Shown here piece after piece: positions 1 to 10,652 of a stretch of 64,000 bases of DNA. Every line of letters starts with the position of its first letter. The stretch's first letter is position 1. This stretch comes from Patellaria atrata CBS 101060 (lineage: Eukaryota > Ascomycota > Dothideomycetes > Patellariales > Patellariaceae): assembly GCA_010093705.1 (NCBI GenBank), contig MU006094.1, forward strand, positions 1,401,550 through 1,465,549. Reading direction: 5' to 3'. Below the pieces are notes generated by a model. It searched no databases. It was not told the DNA's origin and worked only from the letters and a program-made list of their open reading frames with translations. The position numbers and the translations under genes were made by a program.

Positions 1-1006
1 CATGCAATCAGATCGAATGATATTCTCAGCTTCTTAGATTTCTTGGGCTTATAACGTCTTAAACGAGATCATATACTAGGTAAAGCAAAGATTAGCATAA
101 CTTCATAGAAGATGTAGCCGCGTACGCACAAGGCTTCCCCACGTTTAGGATGCCCCTGACCGCTTGATGTCAACTACTAAACGGAACCACCTCCTACTTC
201 GAGCACTAAACAGACGCCTCTTCGTAGGCCCAGGCGCTTCTCAAGAATGTGAAATCCTTTTGAACAAAAGAGCCGTTCAAATTTGTGCGTTCATCTAGAA
301 TGCCACCAGCCAAGGCGGAGAAATACTAAGAAAACACATCTAGAGAATGCTCCTCTTGTAAAGTATCTACAACCTCTCATAACTAGTGGTCGATGTAGAC
401 TCGAATTTCAGGGTTAATTATACGCTTATCCGCATGATTGCGTTTCCTGATACAAATTGAAAGTACCATCTTTAAACCAAGAAGACATTAGGATGGTATA
501 CGCCACAGGGCGTGTCTTCTTTTCCCGTAACGCCATCTCTGGAGCGTGCTCGCAAGTACCTACCGGTTTCCGTACAACTATATTCGAAAGCTAGCTCAAC
601 CGCTGACTTTCAAGCTCATGTACCTCGGGGATATACGAATAGTTACGAATGCTTAGTTCCTAGGTCATCCATGATTTGAGTTGTAGGTCTAGTTTTCAGA
701 AGATGAATCAGGTTGTGGACCTTCCACGTACTTATGAACATGTCTCCGCATTAGCAAAACATATCACAAGGTGACTCCGTGTCAAGTTCACTCCTGATGG
801 TCCAAAGGCGAATGCAAGCCATTGGCGCCCAGTGCAATAGTCCTTTTCCAAGCAGTTTCGCCGCATCAGATCCTCTAGCCTGGACATGTTATGAAGGTAG
901 AGGTAGATCCCAACAACCCTAACACTTAACGACGACGAACAGACGGCCCATAGACCAATTGAACCATATCTGTGGCCATATAGGATTCTACTACTCCAAG
1001 TAGACC

Positions 1007-1046
1007 ATCAAGAGACGGGACGGATGTCTCGTCGATGTCTCTTGAT
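1007..1046. repeat. 10-bp inverted repeat (potential hairpin)
   Basis: ATCAAGAGAC at 1007-1016 is matched by its exact reverse complement GTCTCTTGAT at 1037-1046, with a 20-base spacer. It lies about 450 bases upstream of the secreted protein start codon. It could be a binding site or chance; nothing else in the sequence assigns it a role. Confidence 0.4.
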
Positions 1047-1205
1047 CATGCTACTGTCTTCTTGGGACCGTATCTACCCACGCCATAGTTTGGTTCTCGA
1101 TAGAAACTGGAGACCACCTCCGGGATTCAGGTCGGAGGTCGGAGGATGTCATCTATACCGCGTGCTATTGGTATAGACCAACTCGTAAGAAGCGCATGTA
1201 ATTGA

Positions 1206-1213
1206 TATATAAA
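1206..1213 (+). promoter_or_regulatory. Candidate TATA box
   Basis: TATATAAA lies 280 bases upstream of the secreted protein start codon and upstream of a long C/T-rich stretch. This order (TATA, then pyrimidine-rich block, then ATG) is typical of strongly expressed filamentous fungal genes. The transcription start cannot be seen from sequence alone. Confidence 0.35.
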
Positions 1214-1492
1214 GTCAAGAAACTCCGGATATCACATATCATACAATCGAAAAAGTCCAGCAAACGCACAGCGCAGACCACTTTTAGTCTTCCAACGCCA
1301 ATAACAGCTGGTAAGCTCTTCTAACATACCTTTTTCTATCATCCCTCTGCGCCATTCCCCCGCTCCTTTACCCCTTCCTTCTCTCCTCCTTCTCATCTCT
1401 CCCCACACGTCTAACTCCTCCCGCTTCCGTCTTTGCTCTTTTACATCTCTTACCCTCCAACTGACCGTAACCAGCACCACCCAACAGCGACA

Positions 1493-1858
1493 ATGCTTCT
1501 CACCAAAACCCTCTCTCTCCTCCTTCTCCCGTCTCTCGGCCTCGGCTACGCAATCCAATGCTACACCGACGAGAACTGCACCGGAGGAGCCGGGGCGGTT
1601 CGCGAGGTACCCTCAAACAGCAACATTTGCATCTCGACCTCTGGGCGTAAATCGTGTAAAGTCCACGGCGGCAACGGGATTATCATGCGCGTGGTTGGGG
1701 GAAACCAGTGCGGTGCGTACGATGTGGGATTGGGCTGCGCGACGGGTGGAGGCTGTATCAATCTGATGCATCCCTTTGGAAACTACTATCCATATCATCG
1801 TGTGGATATCAGTAGTCCGACACTTTGTTGGGCGGGGCGGAAGTTTAAGTTTACTTGA
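1493..1858 (+). CDS. Small secreted cysteine-rich protein
   Basis: This intronless gene encodes 121 aa. Residues 1-19 form a classical signal peptide (a Leu-rich core ending LGLGYA), followed by a mature chain starting near AIQCYTDENC. The mature part has eight cysteines, enough for four disulfides, and is Gly-rich with no membrane segment. The ATG at 1493 was chosen because the open frame upstream of it lacks signal-peptide character and the C/T-rich leader ends there. I do not recognise a domain family. Size, secretion signal and even cysteine number match the general profile of fungal secreted effectors or antimicrobial proteins, but that is inference. Nearest neighbour is the Ppo gene, convergent with this one. 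Confidence 0.72.
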   Translation: MLLTKTLSLLLLPSLGLGYAIQCYTDENCTGGAGAVREVPSNSNICISTSGRKSCKVHGGNGIIMRVVGGNQCGAYDVGLGCATGGGCINLMHPFGNYYPYHRVDISSPTLCWAGRKFKFT

Positions 1859-3086
1859 GTCGGGTGATGAGGGCGTTCGGGAGGAAGGAGGGAGTGGACT
1901 CGCCCTTGTTTCTTCGTCTATATCATTATCCTGATCAGTTGTTAAACTGTTGATAATAAGACGCTGTCAGATTTGCACTCGATGTATCGCCGAATATGCC
2001 CTGTGTGGAATACGATATTCTTTTATAAGCAGAAGTAGTCCATAACAAAATCACTACACCGCTTTCTGAATCTCGCTCAAGTTCCCAACCACTGAAAAGG
2101 TGAACTGACAAACGCCGCGCTCTTCTCGCTCAAAACAATCGTAAACCATAACCACTCCCTCGAGTCCCTCCTAGCTACCATCCAATAGGCCCAAACAGCG
2201 GAACAAGGGCGCGTTAATTGGAAAAAGACTCAGCCAGAAACCTTGATGACTTCGTTAGTCTCTTTCTGGAATCGCATGACGATATTCTCCTAGACTTTTG
2301 TTTGTGCACCATTCAAAGCTGTATTACGGTCTATAGCCTTCCCAAAGGAGAACATTGAGGAGAACAACTAATGTTTCTAGAATCTACATTTCACGTGCGC
2401 GTGGGCGGCCTTAAGAGGCTCCTAGGTTCGGTAGCTATGCTGTACCTCGTTATACAAAAATCCTTACATAGTATTTATAGTCGCTGTCAGGATTGGTATT
2501 CCCGCCGAATAATCTGTTTGATTATGGAATTTTGCCCTGAACGAGTTGGTAGTGTAAACACAAAAATTTGTAGAAAGAACTCAATGGTGGTCTTAGAGGA
2601 GAGATGTTCATTTAAGGTTGCCATGGTAATCCTAGTAATGAATTCATTGTTAGAATATCCTACGACATTAGGAACGCTCCACTTAGTCTCAGTCCGTTAT
2701 TATTTTAAACTATATTAGCAATCAAATATTTTTATCGACATACCGGTCATAGAGGACGATTCGTAGAGAACAGTACCGAAAAGTGGCTGAGACGAACGAT
2801 ACAAATCAAATGAATAGGCAAGGATAAAGCTACTTTACGTGTAGACAAACGAATGCTCCAAATAAATAAGGACAGACAGTCCCATTGTCACAATAAAGTA
2901 CCTTAAAGCATCAACTTCTTATTTCACCTAGATCCCTGCTTCCCCTTGAAAGAGATTTCATTTGGTCGCAACTTTGAATATACCTTTCAGTCAACCTGCG
3001 TATAATTAACTCAGTTTCATTTCAAACCAGAACAAACGACGGTCTTGCTTTAATAAAGCCTCACGTTCTTCGAATACGGCCTCAAC
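1859..3086. other. Intergenic region between convergent genes
   Basis: This stretch separates the 3' ends of the secreted protein gene and the Ppo gene. An open frame at 2371-2718 has no recognisable domain, no signal peptide and an odd composition, so I do not call it a gene. I see no repeat or mobile element. Confidence 0.55.
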
Positions 3087-6000
3087 TTAAGATCCGGGTG
3101 GGCATAGATATGATGGCATCTTCAATCCTGGGTTTCGGCGTGACTCGGGTGGGAAGAACCAGTCATCAATATTCTGAGGATCTGTTCCATTTGATTGTGG
3201 GGCAGAAGTGCTCGAAGGGGGTTGCAGATGGTCTGGCATTTTCACCTTTGCATCTCGGCGAGATTCAGGAGGGAAGAACCAATCATCAATACTCTGAGGA
3301 GTAGACCCGTTAGCTTGTGGAGCCTCATAAGAGGTCCCAGAAGGTGGTTGAAGATGGTCGGGCATTTTAGCATTAGGATCGCGGCGTGATTCTGGGGGGA
3401 AGAACCAATCATCTATGCTTTGCGGAGTAAGGGGTCCTTTCTCTCCCGGTGCTGTAGTGTTTGAAGGAGGCTGTAGATGATCGGGCATTTTAGCATCAGG
3501 ATCTCGACGTGATGCTGGAGGGAAAAACCAGTCATCGATGGACTGTGGTTTTGGTGCAGTTGGCTGAGATGTTCCGGCCGCGGGTGGCGTCGAACCTAAG
3601 GATGGTTGAACAGCTGCCCCAGACGCTGGAGGCTGCCCTGTCGTTCCAGATGGCTGAGCGCTAGTCGAGGATGTTGTCCCTAAATGACCTGTTGCAGGTC
3701 TAGAAGAGGTTCCAGATGCAGGGCCCGTAGTTGTCGAAGGTGCTGTACCCGAAGATGGCGCCGTAGTAGACGCTGGGGTAATACCTGACGGTGTCGTCCC
3801 AGAGGCTACAGTTCCCGATGGTGTGCTTTCTGAGGGAGCTGTACCGGAGGGAGCTGTACCAGACGATGGAGCAGTGCCTTGTCCGGAGGAGGTCCCCGCG
3901 CCAGCTTGGGTTGGAATGAGAGGTGTACCCAAAGGCGCACCAGAACCAGGAGCTTTCAAACCAGTCTTAAAGGCTGGGTCTTCTGTCTGCTTCGAGCCAG
4001 CAATGGTTACACTCTTGGGCCCTTCATTGTCCTGGTTCTTGAGAGAGTTGTAGACTGCAGTGAGGTCATGACCTGCTGCAGTAGACTGTCCATTAAGATG
4101 AGCAACTCCTTTACCAATGCCATCGTAGTGTAATTTCCATGCTAGCAATTGTCAATACAGGATATGATTTCCAGAAGTTGAACTCACTTGTAGGGTCAAA
4201 AGTTAACCAGGACCAGCTATCATCCAAATAGCAACGCTCAGTGCCGACTTGAATACTCTTCAGTTCTCCCATTTGTCCTGGAGCAGGTCTGACATTTTTC
4301 AAACTTGCAACGACTTCTAGGAGACCCACACAATATGTGATCGAGATTTCTTTGCCAAGACATTCATGAGGACCATAACCAAAATGAATGTACGCGTCAG
4401 AAGACCTTCCAGGTGTAAACTTATCCGGTTCTGGCACAGCTGCGGGATCTAAACCTGCGGGTCCCTTTCAAATGTTAGAGTATGCTAGCGTTGATGACCG
4501 TTGGTTCTACTAACCAACAAACAGATAACTGCATCACCAGGTTTAAATTTCTGTCCATCGATCTCTACAGGGGCAGCGCAGACCCGTAAGTTACGTTGTC
4601 GACTAGTTAGACGTTGCGCTTCGAGTACATATTCACGAACGATCTTATCGGTAGTTGGGCCTCCAGAAGCAACAACATCCTGAATCTTTTCCCAATGATC
4701 GGAATTTTCTGGTAACAGGAAAAACTGTAGTATTTCGGAGAACTAACCATTTTATTAGTAGATAAGAACCGAATCGGGACAAGACAACATACCAAGCCAA
4801 CTGGAACGCCAACTCCTGCGAGGGCTGTAAGCCATACGATGTCTGCAGCTTCGTTGACAGTTTTTCCGTAAGAAAAAAGCTCCTTGACGACCTGCTGTCC
4901 GTACCATCTCAAAGAACCTGTAGTGACCTGAGAGACTGCAGTAGTTTTCCAGGGTAACTTGAGTATCTGAGGACTGACAACATCGGAAACCAGTTTCTGG
5001 GTAGTTTCAGTAAGGACAGCAGCACCTTCCTGAGCCCAAAGTCGACGCCGAAAGGCCATACCAGGGTCATTGTTGTTGAATCCCCAGACACGAACATTAA
5101 GTAGGTGCTTATACAGTTCCGGAATAGACAAAGTTCCATTTGGATGTTCTGGACCTTTGAGATCTAGACAGAACAAGTCTCCTAGAACCTGTGTATTGAC
5201 TGGGATAGCAATGCTTCGAATTATTAGCTGTATTTCTTCAGTAACTGATAAGCGTGGAGACTTACTCCTTTAATATATTAATTTGATTCAAATCACGGGC
5301 CATCTCGAACGTATTGACTTTGAGAAGAGAAGCAGCGGTATTCCTGACGAAGTTCAAAAGTAATTGTGGGAAGTCACTAGGTCCATAGAGAATACCCTTC
5401 AATAGTGCTCGTTGAGCCGAGTTCTTAGGAGCATCCCCACCGAGCATAAAATCAGAGTAGTCTTTCTTACCAGGGAAAAGATCGTTGAGAGCCGGAAGCC
5501 AAGGAACACGAAAGGACGTCTGATCCTTTAAGACCTTAGTGATGATGGCATGCTTTGTCAAGACTATTGGTTTTGGTGGTGGTTTTGGCCCTGCAAGAGT
5601 GTATTGATTGATAGTACCAATCTCTTCGGCTATTTGCTTGTTCATCTTCCACGTGAACATTGGTTGCATAATGTGCAAGCTATTATACGGATACCATCCT
5701 GGCACAGCCCGTTGGAAGAGCTTGTAAAACATAGAGCCTCCGAGTCTGCATTGCATCAGTCATAAATTTTAGTGGTAGTGTAGTGAAAGTCGTACACTTT
5801 GTAATCTTGTTGCACTTCTTGCATTCCCCAATTAGTCAATGTTGCCGGGGTATAGTCCTTCCTACGATTAGTTTCGACACCGTAATGCAGCTATGTACTT
5901 ACAATTGTGTAGAATCGATCAGACCGAACCAAGGTGATGGCATCGGAGAACACGGCGCGTCCTACAGTATACGGTGGACAACCGCCACAACCGGGATCCA

Positions 6001-8807
6001 TTCGAGGCTTTGCATCTTCAAGGAATAGACCAGGGTATAATTCTACCATGTCGGGAGAGTCGTAGAGATGGCGTAAAAGATTAGCAATTTCTGGATCTGA
6101 ATTAATGTCTTCCATTCGCTGATGACGGGTCAGTCCAAAAAAGTCACGGAATTCGTTGAGAGATGCCATGCGCCTAGAGTAATGTTATAGTAGTATCATA
6201 TGCACAGGAATGGATCGAGTAATACCATTTACGAGATTGCAAAATACCGAGTATTTCTACTACCTTAAGCGCTTTAGGTACCATCCTAGCACCGAATAAG
6301 CCTAGAATAATAGGTCAGTTATGATTGGAATCAATAGAAGTATGAGACGTACCAGCGGGGTCTTCCATTGCTGCAGTCATAACATTAACCAGGTCTTCGT
6401 CTTTAAATCGGCCGTCCGACCCACGTTGCAAACCAGCAAATTCGCGCTTGCTAGGATCTGGGTCAATATTTTGCTCGTATCTTAGCAAACCTTGTAGAAG
6501 TTCCTGAGGGGTTAGTTCACTAAGCTTCTTGTTGATGCCTGGAAACAGGCTGAGAAGGAACTCTTCGAGCCACTTCTCGTCGCGCAAAGAGATTGTGGAG
6601 TGGAAGCGATACAGCAGATTGAACTCTGCAGATACTTGATTACCGATGCCTCGTGGTACTTCGTCCCCATTGAGTTTCTTGATCTCGACACGAGGATCAA
6701 TTGTCCAAGAGCTTGCCGAATGATGCGTATTGGTTAGACCACGAAGGTAGTCATGCAAAGAAATATTGCAGTAAAGACCGTTGACAATCCTACGAATACA
6801 TATTAGTGAATGAACCAGTGCAGGCGAGTCCCTTCTAATTCACTTACAATCTTGCGGTTTGGAACAAATCGTTGTCTTGTTTAGCAATAGCAGCCTTCTT
6901 TTCTTCTTCATTCCTTGTGGGTGGAAGAGTGAAGCGGCCACCTTCATTGATCTTGAGCAGCATTTCTGCGACATAATTGTGGAATCGACTATACATGACA
7001 AGAACAACATTAATACCAGGGGGTTGAGCTAGCAAGCGTTTCTCGTGGAAAGTATCCGGTTTCAGCATACCACGTTCCATAGTCCGAATTTCTAGTTGAT
7101 CCTTGAGGCTCGAGCCATAGAGCGGGGCAAGATCTAAATACGATGAGGTGTCCGAAATATCAGGATTGAGACGGTTAGTCCTAAAAATATCTGATCTTGT
7201 TAACATACAGGTTGGATTGATAGGTCCGTTATTCTACATACCATGGATAATGATAGTCGCGTGGTAGAAGAGGACAGTGGATATACCTGCTGGATTCTCC
7301 TTGAACTTGCCCTCAGGCCTCGCCATGAGCACTAAAAAGCCATCAGGAACCACACCTGTATGCACAGATTTACTTGAACTCACTGTCGAATAAGAGGGCT
7401 GGATCAGGGCGAACACCATGGAGCTTCCCTACTCTCCTCGCGGTTCTTGCGTATGGTGTGCCGGCTTTTCCCAGATCAGGGTATAGGACATTCTAGGAGC
7501 GTCTTAGTCTGATATTTTAAGCGCTACACAAATCATGACCTACATTATAACTACCGTCTGGAGTCCGATATTGGAATTTGTCTCCTTGATAGCTTAAAGG
7601 CGGATGTTGGAGACTATTCCATAACCCCTCGATCATGATGTTAGTGAGTTGCTTTCGGGCTTTGCTGTTTGGGGGAAGGGACCCGGCAATCGCCACTATC
7701 TTTTCCATCTACGTATTGTTAGCAAGAAACGCACAAAGTGCCCAACATACTTACGGCCAAATCCTTGTCATTTATAGGCTTGCCTTTGGAAAAAGCGAAC
7801 TCTAACAGAGTTTTGATATCACCGCGAGCTACCTTTAATCCGACAGCTTTCAAATCTTGCACTACAGTTGAAGGTGTAGTATCTACACTTCCGTATGCGG
7901 CATCGACATCAAACTTGTCTCCACTAGACGGTTTAGGCTTTGTAGCCTGACCAATGCCTAACCATCCAAGCCCAGCGAGAATGAAAGACGGGAGCTTTGG
8001 GAGACCCGGAAGACTCGGAAATGGGATCTTTTTGAAGAGGGCAAAAATCCAACTGAATGGATTCCATGACAAGGACGAAATAGGCTTTATACCCGGGATC
8101 GAAATATGTGGGCTTGAAAGTGACCCCGGTAATTTGGGTGTTGAGATGCCCGAAGATGATAGATGTGGAGTTGACAAGTGCGGAATGGATAAGTGTGGAG
8201 CGGACCAATGGGGGGTGGAGAGGGAGAAATGCGGTGCTTTCAACTTAGGAACTGTGAATCCGTAGCCATTCGCGCTCACTTTCGGCCTTGTCAAGCCCGG
8301 GGAAGTAACGCTAAATCCAGGTAACCTCTTGCCCCCGAAGCCCAGCAACTTGTACAGCAGGTAAGCGATCGCAGCAAGCCCAAACACAACTTTTGCCTCC
8401 CTGTTAGATACAATTGTGGGGAGATACTTTGCGATAAGAGCGAATCTGCTTTCCCAGTGATCGATTGACTGTTTCAAGTTCAAAATCCATCCTTTCGTAG
8501 TAAGAAGATGATCACGCCATGTCAAAGTAGGCGCCGAAGAGCCGCTGAACAATGATCGAACCTTCGATTTCTTTAGCGTAGAGTTCGTCGGAGCTGTTGA
8601 TAGACCAAGTTTGGCGGTGATAAGGGGTTCAATGATGAGAGAGGTAATGGCGATCAAGTATTTCAGGGTTTTAGAGAATGGATGGACGGCATCAACCTTG
8701 ACCTCAGCAGTACCATTCAGAGGTAATGTTGTACTGTTAAGGGGTGCTGCTGTGCCATTCAAGTGGGCCGCTGAACCATTCTCAGATGGGGATATTGAGA
8801 TAGCCAT
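3087..8807 (-). CDS. Ppo-type fatty acid dioxygenase-cytochrome P450 fusion with long N- and C-terminal extensions
   Basis: Psi-factor-producing oxygenase family: an animal-type heme peroxidase domain oxygenates C18 fatty acids, and a fused P450 domain rearranges the hydroperoxide into diols or related oxylipins. My model has 14 exons: 8807-7755, 7708-7544, 7492-7384, 7331-7242, 7190-6848, 6789-6353, 6301-6226, 6173-5903, 5857-5796, 5745-5266, 5213-4793, 4742-4515, 4464-4188, 4141-3087, totalling 1,688 aa. Probable distal heme His is about residue 472 (IIIHDIF). Catalytic Tyr647 and proximal His650 lie in EFNLLYRFHS. The P450 thiolate is Cys1280 in FGYGPHECLGKE. Ordinary family members are about 1,000-1,200 aa. 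Here about 310 residues precede the conserved start and about 340 follow the usual end. A TTG-initiated extension to 8843 is rejected in favour of the ATG at 8807. Exact regiospecificity (8R or 10R) cannot be read from the sequence. Confidence 0.93.
3090..3548 (-). repeat. Four tandem ~40-residue repeats in the Ppo C-terminal tail
   Basis: Read on the - strand, the last exon ends in four copies of a unit built on PQSIDDWFFPPESRRD followed by KMPDHLQPP. They are repeat 1 at 3548-3426 (41 aa), repeat 2 at 3425-3300 (42 aa), repeat 3 at 3299-3180 (40 aa) and repeat 4 at 3179-3090 (30 aa, ending at the stop codon). The cores are nearly identical and the Ser/Thr/Pro/Gly linkers differ. The final copy has diverged most (SRRNPGLKMPSYL). 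Upstream of the repeats lies a low-complexity stretch rich in SGT, SAP and TAP motifs. The reading frame is kept through all copies, which argues for a translated tail. Confidence 0.92.
7860..8807 (-). other. Ppo N-terminal extension: membrane segment and PHLS repeats
   Basis: This part of the first exon encodes residues 1-316, ahead of the conserved Ppo start near TVVQDLKAVGLK. Residues 10-34 repeat a short LNGT/LNST unit. A hydrophobic stretch around 139-157 (FGLAAIAYLLYKLLGF) could span or dip into a membrane, and a weaker one lies near 48-62. Residues about 191-240 are built of short units ending in PHLS, PHWS or PHIS spaced about five residues apart. I know no domain like this. It may direct the enzyme to lipid bodies or membranes, which is inference. 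Confidence 0.7.
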
Positions 8808-10652
8808 AGAAGGCGGAGTGCATTCGAGTGAACACACCTGCAAGATGAGCGAAAGATAATGAAGGAGAAGAAAGGAGAACGAGTTCAGAGGAGGAACATC
8901 TGAAGACTGAAATGCTGATGAGTTAAGAACAGCTTCATACCAGCTATGAATATAAAAGGAAAGCTTAAAAATTCAATCTGGGTCCAATCACCACCTCAAG
9001 TCACGGTAGATATGCTTCTGTGCCCCATCCGGGCAAGATAGATATTGCGATGATGGCCCACTATCATCGTCTACGGACTGATCTCCATCTTTTCCCTAGA
9101 TCACGACATATCAAAAACTAATCGAGCCGAGCCGACGACGCGTTCAGCTGTTCCTTAGAAAGCCACAGTATAGCTACGAGATCGAGATATTCTCCAGAGG
9201 AGGATCATCATTGACTCGGGCTAATTTGGATAGACATGGGGATGCAGATTGGCGTAAAGGTGCGAGAAGCAAAGCAGAGACGCATCGCAGTTGCAGATTG
9301 TGAGTGAGAAGGATGGTGTAGGTACCGTAGTGGATACTATACCTTACATGAAGGCGTTGCCGAACAGTTCTAGCTTGTCTGGTGACGTGGAAGGGTGGAG
9401 AAGAGGGACATGAGAACATGATATCCATGAGGTGATGTGAGGAAGTAATGTGAGTGAGGAAGATGAGGTGGAATGGAAAATTTCCTCTACCCCCTCAGTC
9501 CAGAGTCTGGTCGAGCCTTGGACAGATTAGGAAGGGTGGTAAGGATGACCCCCGTGTAAACAGGCGAAAAAGGCCGAAGAGGCGATCTTGCCGTGCTTGG
9601 ACCCCTTGGGACCCAGACGAGAAGGGAAGCGGCGGCCGGAGGAACGCCAGACCAGCTGAAACGGTGAGCCTAAATTGACTTACACCTATCAAACCTTTTT
9701 CAAACTTTTGTAGATACAGTATTGCCTAGTTTTACGGGACAGCATCAATTGATCATGAATCAATCTCATCTTCCATGTCTCTCGCTCTGAATTTCTCTCT
9801 TATTTCTGCATTGTCGATCCTCATCCGCGGCGTTCCCTACCGATAATCGTTACAATTTGGACGGACATGGCGCGAATGGGGGGATCTTATGAGCAGCCAC
9901 GAAAGCACACGGGCATCATATCGACCTCTCAGAGTTGATCTTCTGTTCCTTGTCGTCAATCAGGGCCAGTTGGACTAATCGAGCGTTGCTGGTTCGTCAC
10001 TTCCTCATCGAGCTCGTTAGCCCTTTCCGTATCCATCTTTTCTTCAAGCCCACTCTCTGTATTAGTTCTCTCTCATCCTGTCCTCCGATTTTTCGTCTGA
10101 GCCAGTGACTTGCGACGGAATTTTCTTCCATGTTCATCCCTTCTGTCAAATTGCCATGCGTTCCGTTTGGAGATCGGATACCATTTGTTCTCTTGAGTCA
10201 TTCCTAGTACAGTACGCTGCATGTTCCTTTCGGTCCGTTCTGCCGTTCGGTAGTAGTGCTGCGGTACTGAGAACTACCAGCACTGTTTCACTGCCCTCCA
10301 GTTTTTGGAGTAATGGCCTGCAAGATGCTGCAGCCTGTGAGGGGATAGATTGGCGCTTTGCTGAGTTGTCAGGCTTTTTCGGCCTTTTCAGCTATCGTCT
10401 GCTGCAATATCCTGCAGGCGATAGCTGGGTTGTCGCAGCCCTTGCTGAAGTTGTTGAAATGGATACATGTATGCAGACGGCTTGACTTGTGCTTTGGGTC
10501 TTGTGTGATGCAACTCTGAGTATCAATCGATGACGCCCTCCCTCTCGAAATTTGTTGTCGAGCAGCAGAGATCTTTTCGAATAACGTGGAAATTCACACG
10601 AACTTCGAACCAACGATACTTTGGATAGTTGATTGTTTTAGTTATCTCTACA
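8808..10652. other. Divergent promoter region between Ppo and DUF2235 genes
   Basis: This 1.8 kb region holds the promoters of two genes transcribed away from each other. No protein family was recognised in it. One GTACAGTAC site lies at 10207-10215. An ATG-started open frame (10156-10485, about 109 aa, no recognisable domain) lies in the presumed leader of the DUF2235 gene and stops 167 bases before its start codon. It may be an upstream ORF or chance. Confidence 0.5.

Larger units (their letters stand above)
1..1492. other. Left-edge intergenic region
   Basis: No coding sequence with protein-like composition was found here on either strand. The last 150 bases (about 1340-1490) are strongly C/T-rich on the + strand, as is common just upstream of fungal transcription starts. 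They lead directly into the small secreted protein gene. A short inverted repeat (1007-1046) and a direct repeat of the unit GTCGGAG near 1130-1147 are the only local structures seen. Confidence 0.6.

Noticed and set aside
1232-1558. 108-aa frame on the - strand
   Set aside because: It is the complement of the C/T-rich leader, gives Arg/Glu low complexity and overlaps the secreted protein gene.
8807-8843. Extension of the Ppo protein to a start at 8843
   Set aside because: The codon there is TTG, not ATG; the first in-frame ATG is at 8807.
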